From CBIFWW01 sp966186435 (GTDB lineage Bacteria; Pseudomonadota; Gammaproteobacteria; Enterobacterales; Enterobacteriaceae), in NCBI GenBank assembly GCA_966186435.1, contig CBIFWW010000003.1, forward strand, positions 1 to 57,763: DNA of 57,763 bases, given 5' to 3'. Positions 24,533-33,667 of the stretch are shown piece by piece (within the stretch, counting starts at the first letter, position 1; each line of letters starts with the position of its first letter). Below the pieces are notes generated by a model. That model made no database searches. It had not been told where the DNA came from and saw nothing but the letters and a program-made list of their open reading frames with translations. The translations under genes were made by a program, and so were the position numbers.

Positions 24533-24577
24533 GTCACTCTCCTCATCTTGGTGCCCGGTAATGAATCAGGCCCATTT

Positions 24578-24592
24578 TGTAATTTTATTACA
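24578..24592. promoter_or_regulatory. HexR operator upstream of zwf
   Basis: TGTAATTTTATTACA is a perfect palindrome around one base and fits the HexR site TGTAAT-N3-ATTACA. It lies 46-60 bp before the zwf start, and hexR itself is divergently encoded next door. HexR is known to repress zwf and release it on binding KDPG. The rest of 24593-24904 holds the divergent zwf and hexR promoter regions; I could not fix their hexamers. Confidence 0.85.
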
Positions 24593-24904
24593 CTGCACTG
24601 TACTTGTTTTAGATGTATAGCGGAACTACCCGCCCTGGTTTAAGGGCCACTATTGCCCAGGATACCGCTTTTCCACTAGTGATTAACCTTTCACCAGCGG
24701 GCATCCTCCTGAAATGAAGCCGCTTCCATGGCGTCAGGAAATTTCATTCAAAAAATCCGACCGTGATCATGTAATGAAAAAAAACAACATGTTATTTCTC
24801 GTAATGAGCATCATTGACCGGCAGTGAAGGGTATATTCTTGCACTAATTGAATCGCGATTGCTGAAATAAGTGTAATCGTTAGAACCTGTGAGTGCCCTG
24901 TATC

Positions 24905-25774
24905 ATGAATATGCTGGAAAAGGTCCAGACCCAGCTGGAGCACCTGAGCAAATCAGAACGTAAAGTCGCCGAAACTATTCTGGCGGCGCCTCAGGTCGCC
25001 ATCCACCAAAGTATTGCTACTCTGGCCGGTGAGGCCGGTGTCAGCGAGCCGACGGTAAACCGTTTTTGCCGCCGCATGGAAACCCGCGGGTTCCCGGATT
25101 TCAAACTCCATCTGGCCCAAAGCCTGGCCAGTGGCATCCCTTATGTAAACCGCAACGTCGATGAAGATGACAGCGTTGAGGCCTATACCGGTAAAATCTT
25201 TGAATCCACGATGGCGAGCCTGGATAATGTGCGCCATACCCTGGATTTAACCGCCATCAACCGCGCCGTGGATTTACTCACCCAGGCAAAAAAAATTGCC
25301 TTCTTCGGTTTGGGTTCGTCGGCCGCCGTGGCCCACGACGCCATGAACAAGTTCTTCCGCTTTAATGTTCCAGTTATTTACTCAGATGATATCGTATTAC
25401 AACGAATGAGTTGTATGAATAGTGGCGACGGCGATGTGGTGGTGTTGATTTCCCACTCTGGCCGTACTAAGCATATGGTCGAACTGGCCCAGCTGGCCCG
25501 GGAAAACGATGCTATGGTGATAGCCATTACTTCGAACGGTACGCCGCTGTCATTTGAAGCAAATCTGGCCATTGGAATTGATGTCCCTGAAGACACCGAT
25601 ATCTTTATGCCGATGGTTTCCCGGCTGGCCCAACTCACGTTGATCGATGTCCTGGCAACCGGCTTTACACTGCGCCGTGGGGCTAAATTCCGAGATAACT
25701 TGAAGCGGGTCAAGGACGCATTGAAAGAATCACGTTTTGATAAGACGCTATTCGTTCCTGGCAATAAGCGTTAA
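24905..25774 (+). CDS. hexR: Transcriptional regulator HexR (RpiR family)
   Basis: DNA-binding regulator of central carbon metabolism. The 289 residues equal E. coli HexR (YebK). An N-terminal RpiR-type helix-turn-helix (about 1-77, with VSEPTVNRFCRR as the recognition part) is followed by a SIS sugar-phosphate domain (about 125-255, with FFGLGSSAAVAHDA and VLISHSGRTK). The ATG giving MNMLEKVQ matches the E. coli start. It is divergent from zwf, its likely target, and precedes pykA. Confidence 0.96.
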   Translation: MNMLEKVQTQLEHLSKSERKVAETILAAPQVAIHQSIATLAGEAGVSEPTVNRFCRRMETRGFPDFKLHLAQSLASGIPYVNRNVDEDDSVEAYTGKIFESTMASLDNVRHTLDLTAINRAVDLLTQAKKIAFFGLGSSAAVAHDAMNKFFRFNVPVIYSDDIVLQRMSCMNSGDGDVVVLISHSGRTKHMVELAQLARENDAMVIAITSNGTPLSFEANLAIGIDVPEDTDIFMPMVSRLAQLTLIDVLATGFTLRRGAKFRDNLKRVKDALKESRFDKTLFVPGNKR

Positions 25775-25887
25775 ATACCCACAAAAGCGATAACCAGGTC
25801 GTTCGGCAGTGCTCCGGATGGGTTTCATTTGGGCTGCCGTGTTTATTTTATTCAACACCAATGTTGTTTCAGTCAACGGAGTCTTAC

Positions 25888-27330
25888 ATGTCTAGACGGC
25901 TACGCAGAACCAAAATCGTTACCACTTTAGGCCCGGCAACCGACCGCGATAATAATCTGGAAAAGGTTATTGCCGCAGGGGCCAACGTGGTACGAATGAA
26001 CTTCTCCCACGGCACCCCGGAAGACCACCAGATCCGCGCAAACAAAGTACGTGAAATTGCGGCAAAACTCGGGCGTCATGTGGCTATTCTTGGCGACCTT
26101 CAAGGCCCCAAAATCCGCGTTTCCACCTTCAAAGAAGGCAAAGTTTTCCTCAATATCGGTGACAAATTCCTGCTCGACGCCAATCTGGGTAAAGGGGAAG
26201 GCGACAAAGAGCGCGTGGGTATCGACTATAAAGGTCTGCCCGCTGACGTGGTTTCCGGCGATATTCTGCTGCTGGATGATGGCCGCGTACAGCTGAAGGT
26301 GTTGGAAGTTCAGGGGATGAAAGTGTTCACCGAAGTGACCGTGGGTGGCCCACTCTCCAACAATAAAGGCATCAATAAGCTCGGCGGCGGTCTCTCTGCC
26401 GAAGCCCTGACCGACAAAGATAAAGCCGATATCATCACCGCCGCTCAAATTGGCGTGGATTTCCTGGCGGTCTCCTTCCCACGCTGTGGTGAGGATTTAA
26501 ATTATGCCCGCCGCCTGGCCCGCGATGCTGGCTGTGAAGCGAAGATCGTTGCCAAAGTGGAACGTGCTGAAGCCGTGTGCAGCGAAGAAGCCATGGATGA
26601 CGTGATCCTGGCCGCTGACGTGGTGATGGTTGCCCGTGGTGACCTGGGCGTTGAAATCGGTGACCCGGAACTGGTAGGCATCCAAAAGACCCTGATCCGC
26701 CGCGCTCGCAAGCTGAACCGTGCGGTGATCACTGCCACCCAGATGATGGAATCGATGATTACCAACCCTATGCCAACCCGTGCTGAAGTCATGGACGTGG
26801 CCAACGCCGTGCTGGATGGTACTGATGCGGTGATGCTGTCTGCGGAAACTGCCGCCGGCCAGTACCCGGCTGAAACCGTTGAGGCTATGGCCCGCGTCTG
26901 CGTGGGTGCTGAAAAGATCCCTAGCATCAACGTCTCTAAGCACCGTCTGGATGTACAGTTTGATAACGTCGAGGAAGCCATCGCCATGTCCGCGATGTAT
27001 GCCGCCAACCATTTGAAAGGGGTGAGCGCCATTATCTCCATGACCGAATCAGGCAGAACCCCGCTGATGCTTTCCCGTATCAGCTCTGGCTTGCCAATCT
27101 TCGCCATGTCCCGCCATGAGCGCACCCTGAACCTGACGGCCCTGTATCGCGGCGTAACCCCGGTGCTGTTCGATAGCGCCAATGACGGCGTAGCTGCGGC
27201 GCAAGATGCAGTAAACCTGCTGCGCGATAAAGGCTACCTGGTTTCCGGTGACCTGGTTATCGTGACCCAGGGCGATGTTATGGGGTCTATTGGCTCCACT
27301 AACACCACCCGTATTCTGACGGTACAATAA
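25888..27330 (+). CDS. pykA: Pyruvate kinase II
   Basis: AMP-activated pyruvate kinase making pyruvate and ATP from phosphoenolpyruvate and ADP. The 480 residues equal E. coli PykA. The family active-site signature appears as KIVAKVERAEAV (lysine of the phosphoryl transfer site), followed by VMVARGDLGVEIG and ATQMMESMI. The ATG (MSRRLRRTK) follows CGGAG by 6 nt. The 113-bp gap after hexR has an imperfect CGGCAG...CTGCCG repeat followed by T-rich DNA, perhaps the hexR terminator. Confidence 0.98.
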   Translation: MSRRLRRTKIVTTLGPATDRDNNLEKVIAAGANVVRMNFSHGTPEDHQIRANKVREIAAKLGRHVAILGDLQGPKIRVSTFKEGKVFLNIGDKFLLDANLGKGEGDKERVGIDYKGLPADVVSGDILLLDDGRVQLKVLEVQGMKVFTEVTVGGPLSNNKGINKLGGGLSAEALTDKDKADIITAAQIGVDFLAVSFPRCGEDLNYARRLARDAGCEAKIVAKVERAEAVCSEEAMDDVILAADVVMVARGDLGVEIGDPELVGIQKTLIRRARKLNRAVITATQMMESMITNPMPTRAEVMDVANAVLDGTDAVMLSAETAAGQYPAETVEAMARVCVGAEKIPSINVSKHRLDVQFDNVEEAIAMSAMYAANHLKGVSAIISMTESGRTPLMLSRISSGLPIFAMSRHERTLNLTALYRGVTPVLFDSANDGVAAAQDAVNLLRDKGYLVSGDLVIVTQGDVMGSIGSTNTTRILTVQ

Positions 27331-27343
27331 TCCCCGCCATTAA

Positions 27344-27367
27344 AAAGCTCCGGCATGCCGGGGCTTT
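27344..27367. terminator. Bidirectional terminator between pykA and lpxM
   Basis: A 10-pair stem (27344-27353 with 27358-27367, one G-T pair) and CATG loop, with A/T runs on both sides. Confidence 0.8.
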
Positions 27368-27383
27368 ATTATTTGGAAGACGG

Positions 27384-28361
27384 TTACTTGTTCTTAGGAT
27401 AAATATCCTTGCGCTTATAGGGTTCCATCTCCCCTTCCTTACGGGTTTTTAGCAGCTTAAGAATCCAGGTGTACTGTTCCGGATGAGGGCCGACAAATAT
27501 TTCCACTTCTTCATTCATCCGCCGTGCAATGGTATGGTCGTCCACTTCCAGCAGGTCGTCCATTGGCGGACGCACCAGAATATCTAACTGGTGAGTCTCA
27601 GCGTTATAAACCGGGAACAGCGGCACCACTCTGGCACGGCATACCTTCATCAGACGCCCGATGGCGGGTAAGGTGGCTTTGTAGGTGGCAAAGAAGTCGA
27701 CAAACTCGCTGTGTTCTGCACCATGATCCTGATCCGGCAGGTAATAACCCCAGTAGCCCTGACGAACGGACTGAATAAACGGCTTGATGCCGTCATTGCG
27801 GGCATGCATCCGCCCACCGAAGCGGCGACGGATAGTATTCCAGATGTAATCGAACAGCTGGTTACCCTGGTTATGGAACATGGCTGCCATTTTCTGGCCA
27901 TTGGCCGCCATCAGCATCGCCGGGATATCCACCCCCCAGCCGTGTGGCACCAGGAAGATGACTTTCTCACCGTTGGCCTGCATTTCATCAATAATTTCTT
28001 TACCGTGCCAGTTCACCCGCTCAAGGACTTTTTCTGGCTTACGCAGCCCCAGCTCCGCCATTAGCACCATGGCCTGAGGAGCAGTGGCAAACATCTGGTC
28101 GATAATCTCTTCCCTACGGGCTTCCGCCAATTCAGGGAAACAGTAAAACAAGTTGATTTGTGCGCGGCGGCGGGCACTTTTCGCCAACCGCCCTGCCAGT
28201 TTACCTACTGCACCTAATAGCGGGTCACGCATTTTCGGCGGCATCAGTGCCAGCCCGGCAAAGGCCGCGACGCCCAACCATGAGCCCCAGTATTTTGGAT
28301 GTAAAAAAGCCCGCTGGAATTCGGGAATAAATTCGTTAGTAGATTTTTGTTTTATTTCCAT
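27384..28361 (-). CDS. lpxM: Lipid A biosynthesis myristoyltransferase LpxM (MsbB)
   Basis: Inner-membrane acyltransferase adding the last secondary acyl chain to Kdo2-lipid A. The 325 residues fit the family (E. coli 323). An N-terminal hydrophobic segment (about 25-40) anchors the protein. The HX4D catalytic motif is HGWGVD at about 136-141, and YYLPDQDHG and ARVVPLFPVY are other conserved blocks. The ATG used (MEIKQKS) is 12 codons inside a longer open frame. Confidence 0.96.
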   Translation of the reverse strand: MEIKQKSTNEFIPEFQRAFLHPKYWGSWLGVAAFAGLALMPPKMRDPLLGAVGKLAGRLAKSARRRAQINLFYCFPELAEARREEIIDQMFATAPQAMVLMAELGLRKPEKVLERVNWHGKEIIDEMQANGEKVIFLVPHGWGVDIPAMLMAANGQKMAAMFHNQGNQLFDYIWNTIRRRFGGRMHARNDGIKPFIQSVRQGYWGYYLPDQDHGAEHSEFVDFFATYKATLPAIGRLMKVCRARVVPLFPVYNAETHQLDILVRPPMDDLLEVDDHTIARRMNEEVEIFVGPHPEQYTWILKLLKTRKEGEMEPYKRKDIYPKNK

Positions 28362-28470
28362 GCCTGATCTCTGGGCCTTTACTGATAAAAATGCCAAAAC
28401 TACCGCATATTTTAGCGGTACTCTGCCATCGAAACAAAATCAATTCCCTTGATTGGGGAATGACAAGGAT

Positions 28471-28496
28471 AAAAAAAACCGGCGAATTTCGCCGGC
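28471..28496 (-). terminator. mepM terminator beyond an ERIC element
   Basis: CCGGCGA and TCGCCGG arms (28479-28485 with 28489-28495); on the minus strand eight T follow. Its T-run points away from mepM, so it should end the znuA-mepM transcript after the ERIC element. Confidence 0.75.
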
Positions 28497-28578
28497 TTTC
28501 ATTAATACAGTCAATATTTCAAACGCCTTAAGGTTCAAACCGGGACAAGCAACACTCTTGCTGTTGGAGGCCCATATT

Positions 28579-28701
28579 TACCCTAAATAATTCGGGCTGC
28601 AGGTAGGCGGCAACGCAACGAGCCCCCGGGAGCTTACACAAGTAAGTGACCGGGGCGAGTGAGGAAAGCCAACGCCCCTGCAGTTTGAAGTATGACGGGT
28701 A
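28579..28701. repeat. ERIC element, copy 1
   Basis: A 123-bp enterobacterial repetitive intergenic consensus. The centre reads GGAGCTTACACAAGTAAGTG, and the ends are imperfect inverted repeats (TACCCTAAATAATTCGGGCTG against CAGTTTGAAGTATGACGGGTA). It ends 2 bp from the mepM stop codon and lies inside the predicted mepM 3' untranslated region. Confidence 0.93.
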
Positions 28702-28703
28702 AA

Positions 28704-30032
28704 TTAGTCAATTTGCAATTGAGGACGCACCTGCTTCACCTGCGCCAGATACTCACGGCGATCGCTACCGGACAAACCTTCGCTGCGCGGCAGTTTAGCC
28801 GTCAATGGATTTACCGCCTGCTGATTGATCCATACTTCAAAGTGAAGGTGTGGCCCGGTAGAGCGCCCGGTGTTACCGGAGAGCGCAATACGCTCACCAC
28901 GTTTCACTTTCTGGCCTGGTTTAACCAGCAGCTTTTTTAGATGCATATAACGAGTGGTGTAGGTGCGACCGTGACGAATGGCAACGAAGTTACCCGCCGC
29001 ACCGCTGCGCTTAGCCACAACCACTTCCCCATCCCCAACAGCTAATACCGGCGTACCCTGCGGCAGTGCAAAATCCACGCCTTTGTGTGGGGCAATACGG
29101 CCGGTGACCGGGTTTAGACGGCGCGGGTTAAAGTTAGAGGAGATACGGAATTGTTTCGCCGTTGGGAAGCGCATAAAGCCTTTTGCCAGCCCCATCCCGT
29201 TCTGATCGTAAAACTTACCGTCATCGGCCCGGAAGCCGAAGTAATCCTTACCGGCAACCCGCAGACGGACACCCTGTACCTGGCTTTGCTCACGTTTACC
29301 GTTAAGCATTTCCCGGGACATCATTACGGAAAACTCATCCCCTTTACGCAGCTTGCGGAAGTCCATCTGCCACTGCATGGCGCGGATAACGGCGCTGACT
29401 TCGTTACTGCTTAACCCGGCATTACGGGCGCTGGCAACAAAGCTACCGCTAACGGTGCCTTTAATGACGTTATTGACCCAGTCGCCCTGTTGGACTTCCT
29501 TGGACATGGTAAAGCCCTTCGGCGTGCGCTCGTAGGTGCGAGTTTCGCGGCGGGACATATCCCAGGTTAAGGTCTGGATATCACCGGCGGCATTCAAAGT
29601 CCAGGCAAGTTGCTGGCCCACTTTCATGCTACGCAGGTCTTTGTCGGCGGCGGCAATTTGGGTGATATCACCCATATCGATACCATACTGGTTCAGGATG
29701 CTGCTGAGGGTATCCCCACTGGACACAACATATTCATGAGGCGTATCAGCCCCGGTGGTCTTATCGTCAAGCTCATCCTGAGGAATGGCGTCGTCAGCGT
29801 CATCACTGACGGAAGATTGATCGATAGGTTCACTGGCATCGGGTAATAAGGCGCGAACTTCTTTTTTATCCTGGTCAATGACTTTTACCAACGGCGAGGA
29901 ATGATCGTGGTAAACATAGGGCCGCCATACGGCGACCGCCAGGGTAAGAACAGTAAGAGACCCCAGTATAACGCGATGGGGTCGGGGCAAATTATTAAAC
30001 GCCAGGGCGACAGAGCGGGCTATCTGTTGCAC
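28704..30032 (-). CDS. mepM: Murein DD-endopeptidase MepM (YebA)
   Basis: M23 zinc peptidase that cuts D-Ala-mDAP cross-links so that the wall can grow. The 442 residues (E. coli 440) show an N-terminal anchor (about 20-38), a LysM-type peptidoglycan-binding region (about 95-145, HEYVVSSGDTLSSILNQYG) and the C-terminal LytM domain (about 300-410). Zinc ligands are the His of HKGVDFALP with its Asp, and the last His of GPHLHFEVW. It lies 15 bp after znuA on the same strand and may therefore respond to Zur. Confidence 0.97.
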   Translation of the reverse strand: MQQIARSVALAFNNLPRPHRVILGSLTVLTLAVAVWRPYVYHDHSSPLVKVIDQDKKEVRALLPDASEPIDQSSVSDDADDAIPQDELDDKTTGADTPHEYVVSSGDTLSSILNQYGIDMGDITQIAAADKDLRSMKVGQQLAWTLNAAGDIQTLTWDMSRRETRTYERTPKGFTMSKEVQQGDWVNNVIKGTVSGSFVASARNAGLSSNEVSAVIRAMQWQMDFRKLRKGDEFSVMMSREMLNGKREQSQVQGVRLRVAGKDYFGFRADDGKFYDQNGMGLAKGFMRFPTAKQFRISSNFNPRRLNPVTGRIAPHKGVDFALPQGTPVLAVGDGEVVVAKRSGAAGNFVAIRHGRTYTTRYMHLKKLLVKPGQKVKRGERIALSGNTGRSTGPHLHFEVWINQQAVNPLTAKLPRSEGLSGSDRREYLAQVKQVRPQLQID

Positions 30033-30047
30033 GTATTCACTTCCTCG

Positions 30048-30992
30048 TTATTCTCCTTTCAGGCAGCGACTGTATTGGTTGGCTAACTGGGCTATAAATT
30101 GCGAATAGCTGTTTTTACCCAGTTTGATGGCGGTGCCCAGGGGATCAAGTGTGCCCATGCGGACCTGTGTTCCTCTGGCGACTGCCTCAATAACGGCCGG
30201 CCTGAATTGTGGTTCAGCAAAAACGCAGGTTGCTTTTTGCTCAACCAACTGTGTTCTGATTTCATGTAAACGCTGCGCACCGGGCTGAATTTCAGGGTTA
30301 ACGGTGAAATGGCCGAGCGGCGTCAGACCATAGTGTTTTTCGTAATAGCCATAGGCGTCATGAAAAACGAAATACCCTTTCCCCTTGAGCGGTGCGAGCT
30401 CGTTACCTACCTGCTTATCGGTTGCGGCTAATTGTGCCTCAAAATCCTTCAGGTTGGCGTCAAGTTTGGCTCGACTTTGCGGCATAAGTTCCACTAATTT
30501 TTCATGGATTGCAACTGCGGCCAGGCGCGCCACCACGGGGGATAACCAGATGTGCATATTGTATTCACCGTGATGGTGATCCGTGTCACGGTTTTCCGTA
30601 CCCTGATCATGGCCTTCATCAACATGGTCGTCGTCATCTGTACCACGCATGAGCAACGGTTTCACATCAGGCAACGCCGCCAGGGACAATTGTTTCTGTG
30701 CCGGCACACGTTCCACTGACTTCTGCATAAAAGCTTCCATCTCAGGACCAACCCACACAACTAAGTCCGCAGACTGTAAGCGTTTTACGTCAGATGGGCG
30801 CAATGCATAGTCATGTTCTGAGGCACCGTCCGGCAGCAGAACGTCGGTATCAGTGACACCATCTGTAATGGCTGAAGCGATAAAGCCCAAGGGTTTCATT
30901 GAGGTAACAACGGCAGATTGAGCGCTAGTTGAAGCCCCTGCCCAAAGTGCAGCAGCCATGGCCGCGCAAAGAAGCGTAGATTTATGTAACAT
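30048..30992 (-). CDS. znuA: Zinc ABC transporter substrate-binding protein ZnuA
   Basis: Periplasmic high-affinity zinc carrier for ZnuBC. The signal peptide ends near residue 25 of the start used here (MLHKSTLL). Metal-ligand histidines lie in LPDGASEHDY, NMHIWLSP and PLGHFTVNPE. A His/Asp-rich flexible loop (DDDDHVDEGHDQG... DHHHGEYN) is the typical zinc-sensing insertion. The frame extends six codons upstream to two ATG codons without a good ribosome site, so the start is not certain. It is divergent from znuCB across a Zur site. Confidence 0.96.
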   Translation of the reverse strand: MLHKSTLLCAAMAAALWAGASTSAQSAVVTSMKPLGFIASAITDGVTDTDVLLPDGASEHDYALRPSDVKRLQSADLVVWVGPEMEAFMQKSVERVPAQKQLSLAALPDVKPLLMRGTDDDDHVDEGHDQGTENRDTDHHHGEYNMHIWLSPVVARLAAVAIHEKLVELMPQSRAKLDANLKDFEAQLAATDKQVGNELAPLKGKGYFVFHDAYGYYEKHYGLTPLGHFTVNPEIQPGAQRLHEIRTQLVEQKATCVFAEPQFRPAVIEAVARGTQVRMGTLDPLGTAIKLGKNSYSQFIAQLANQYSRCLKGE

Positions 30993-31022
30993 AATGCGAC
31001 TTATCATCATGAGGATTGTAAA

Positions 31023-31043
31023 GGATGTGATATTATAACATCC
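31023..31043. promoter_or_regulatory. Zur operator between znuA and znuC
   Basis: The core TGTGATATTATAACA sits in a longer inverted repeat with GGA and TCC ends. It resembles the Zur consensus TGTTATANTATAACA. Lying in the 77-bp divergent gap, it can control both znuA-mepM and znuCB, shutting them off when zinc is plentiful. Confidence 0.87.
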
Positions 31044-31069
31044 GCCAACACTTGCAACGTTAAATTGTC

Positions 31070-31825
31070 ATGACAAATCTGGTTACTTTGGAAAAAATTT
31101 CCGTCTCATTTGGGCAGCGCCGCGTCCTAAATGATATCTCTCTCGCCCTTAAACCGGGGAAAATACTCACGCTACTCGGCCCTAACGGGGCAGGTAAATC
31201 TACGCTGGTACGTATTGTTCTTGGGCTAATTGATCCCGATGAAGGGGTAATCCACCGTGACCGTAAACTGCGCATCGGCTATGTACCACAAAAGCTACAT
31301 CTCGATGCCACCCTGCCCCTCACCGTCAGCCGTTTTATGCAATTGCGCCTCGGCGTAAAGAAAGCCGACATTTTACCGGCGCTGAAACGCGTTCAGGCCA
31401 CCCATTTGCTGGAAGCCCCGATGCAAAAACTCTCCGGTGGTGAGAACCAACGGGTGTTGTTGGCGCGGGCGTTGCTCAATCGCCCCCAGCTGTTAGTGTT
31501 GGATGAGCCAACTCAGGGGGTGGACGTCAATGGCCAACTGGCGCTGTACGATCTGATTGATAAGTTACGCCAGGAGCTGAACTGTGCGGTGCTGATGGTT
31601 TCACACGACCTGCACCTGGTGATGGCCAAGACTGACGAGGTATTGTGCCTGAACCACCATATTTGCTGCTCCGGCACCCCGGATGTGGTGAGCCATCATC
31701 CTGAATTTATCTCAATGTTTGGCTCCCGCGGGGCGGAACAGCTTGGCATTTATCGCCATAACCACAACCATCGCCACGACTTCCAGGGCCGCATCGTATT
31801 ACGTAAAGGAAATGGTCAGTCATGA
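31070..31825 (+). CDS. znuC: Zinc ABC transporter ATP-binding protein ZnuC
   Basis: ATPase of the ZnuABC zinc importer. The 251 residues contain Walker A GPNGAGKST, the signature LSGGENQRV, Walker B LLVLDEPTQ and the switch His in VSHDLH. The C-terminal tail is His-rich (YRHNHNHRHDF), a usual feature of ZnuC. The last four bases overlap the znuB start (ATGA). Confidence 0.98.
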   Translation: MTNLVTLEKISVSFGQRRVLNDISLALKPGKILTLLGPNGAGKSTLVRIVLGLIDPDEGVIHRDRKLRIGYVPQKLHLDATLPLTVSRFMQLRLGVKKADILPALKRVQATHLLEAPMQKLSGGENQRVLLARALLNRPQLLVLDEPTQGVDVNGQLALYDLIDKLRQELNCAVLMVSHDLHLVMAKTDEVLCLNHHICCSGTPDVVSHHPEFISMFGSRGAEQLGIYRHNHNHRHDFQGRIVLRKGNGQS

Positions 31826-32610
31826 TTGAATTACTGTTCCCCGGCTGGCTAGCTGGGGTTTTATTGGCTTGTGCCGCAGGCCCGTTGGGTTCTTTCGTGG
31901 TTTGGCGTCGGATGTCCTACTTTGGCGATACCCTGGCCCACGCCTCGTTACTCGGGGTGGCCTTTGGTCTACTACTGAACGTGAACCCGTTCTATGCGGT
32001 CATTGCGGTTACCTTGCTGCTGGCCCTGGGGTTGGTATGGCTGGAGAAACGCCCTCACCTGGCAATTGATACCCTACTGGGTATTATGGCCCACAGCGCC
32101 CTGTCTCTGGGCCTGGTGGTAGTCAGTTTGATGTCTAACGTGCGCGTTGATCTGATGGCCTATTTGTTCGGAGATTTGTTGGCGGTTACGCCGCAGGATT
32201 TGATCGCGATTGCCATTGGCGTAGCGGTGGTTATTGGGGTGCTGTGGTGGCAATGGCGTAATTTGCTATCCATGACCATCAGCCCGGATCTGGCCCATGT
32301 GGATGGAGTGAATTTACAGCGGGTAAAAATGCTACTGATGCTAGTGACCGCTCTGACCATCGGCGTGGCCATGAAGTTTGTCGGCGCGTTAATCATCACC
32401 TCTTTGCTGATCATCCCCGCCGCCACCGCCCGCCGCTTTGCCCGGACACCGGAGCAGATGGCCGGGATTGCGGTGCTTATCGGCATGATTTCTGTCACTG
32501 GTGGGATGACCCTCTCCGCCTTCTATGACACCCCGGCGGGGCCTTCGGTGGTGCTGTGCTCTGCGGCATTATTTATGCTCAGCATGGCAGTCAAACCTAA
32601 GCAGGCCTAA
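31822..32610 (+). CDS. znuB: Zinc ABC transporter permease ZnuB
   Basis: Membrane channel subunit of the ABC-3 family. The 262 residues are almost wholly hydrophobic with about eight membrane segments; conserved blocks include WRRMSYFGDTLAHASLLG and ALIITSLLIIPAATAR. Start and stop overlap (ATGA) couples it to znuC. It converges on ruvB. Confidence 0.98.
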   Translation: MIELLFPGWLAGVLLACAAGPLGSFVVWRRMSYFGDTLAHASLLGVAFGLLLNVNPFYAVIAVTLLLALGLVWLEKRPHLAIDTLLGIMAHSALSLGLVVVSLMSNVRVDLMAYLFGDLLAVTPQDLIAIAIGVAVVIGVLWWQWRNLLSMTISPDLAHVDGVNLQRVKMLLMLVTALTIGVAMKFVGALIITSLLIIPAATARRFARTPEQMAGIAVLIGMISVTGGMTLSAFYDTPAGPSVVLCSAALFMLSMAVKPKQA

Positions 32611-32618
32611 GCCATAAG

Positions 32619-32638
32619 GCCGGGGCTTTATACCCGGC
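32619..32638. terminator. Hairpin between znuB and ruvB
   Basis: GCCGGG and CCCGGC arms with an 8-nt loop in the 35-bp convergent gap. No T-run follows on either strand, so termination here is a guess from position. Confidence 0.35.
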
Positions 32639-32645
32639 GCTATGC

Positions 32646-33659
32646 TTAATCTTCGCTACCTGGGGGAATGATCCCAAAGTGGGTCCAGGCTCTTGGGGTC
32701 GCCATACGCCCTCGTGGGGTGCGCTGTAAATAGCCCTGCTGGATTAGATACGGCTCCAGCACATCTTCGATGGTTTCCCGCTCTTCACCGATGGCGGCCG
32801 CCAGGTTATCTAACCCCACCGGGCCGCCCATAAATTTATCCAGCACCGCCAGCAGCAGCTTGCGGTCCATAAAGTCAAAGCCCTCGGCATCCACGTTTAG
32901 CATGTCCAGCGCCAGGGCAGCAACCTCATGGCTTATCACCCCATCGTGGCGCACTTCGGCATAATCACGTACCCGGCGTAACAGGCGGTTGGCGATGCGC
33001 GGTGTGCCACGGGCGCGGCGGGCCACTTCCAGTGCGCCTTCTTCGCTCATCTCAAGGCCCAAGCAGCTGGCGCTCCGGCCCACGATATATTGCAAATCGG
33101 CCACCTGGTAGAACTCCAGACGTTGGACGATCCCGAAGCGGTCACGCAGCGGCGAGGTCAGGGAGCCTGCGCGGGTGGTGGCCCCAATTAGGGTAAAGGG
33201 TGGCAAATCGATTTTGATCGATCGCGCGGCCGGGCCTTCACCGATCATAATATCCAGCTGGTAGTCTTCCATCGCCGGATACAATACCTCTTCCACCACC
33301 GGAGAAAGGCGGTGAATCTCATCGATAAACAGCACATCATGAGGCTCGAGGTTGGTCAGCATTGCCGCCAGATCGCCGGCTTTTTCCAGTACCGGGCCGG
33401 ACGTAGTGCGCAGATTAACACCCATTTCATTAGCCACGATATTGGCGAGGGTAGTTTTACCCAGCCCCGGCGGCCCGAAGATTAGCAAATGATCGAGGGC
33501 TTCCCCGCGCAGTTTCGCCGCCTGAATGAAGATTTCCATCTGCGAGCGAACCTGTGGTTGGCCCACGTACTCCGCCAGCAGTTTAGGACGGATAGCGCGG
33601 TCAATATTGTCATCGACTTGCAGCGTGTCGGCAGAGACCAGGCGGTCGGCTTCAATCAT
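32646..33659 (-). CDS. ruvB: Holliday junction helicase motor RuvB
   Basis: Hexameric AAA+ ATPase driving branch migration with RuvA. The 337 residues show Walker A GPPGLGKTT (about 62-70), Walker B LFIDEIHRL, sensor 1 TLIGATTRAG, arginine finger in TSPLRDRFG and the C-terminal winged helix. It follows ruvA by 8 bp, and both are under the LexA box before ruvA. Confidence 0.98.
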   Translation of the reverse strand: MIEADRLVSADTLQVDDNIDRAIRPKLLAEYVGQPQVRSQMEIFIQAAKLRGEALDHLLIFGPPGLGKTTLANIVANEMGVNLRTTSGPVLEKAGDLAAMLTNLEPHDVLFIDEIHRLSPVVEEVLYPAMEDYQLDIMIGEGPAARSIKIDLPPFTLIGATTRAGSLTSPLRDRFGIVQRLEFYQVADLQYIVGRSASCLGLEMSEEGALEVARRARGTPRIANRLLRRVRDYAEVRHDGVISHEVAALALDMLNVDAEGFDFMDRKLLLAVLDKFMGGPVGLDNLAAAIGEERETIEDVLEPYLIQQGYLQRTPRGRMATPRAWTHFGIIPPGSED

Positions 33660-33667
33660 CCTTTACC

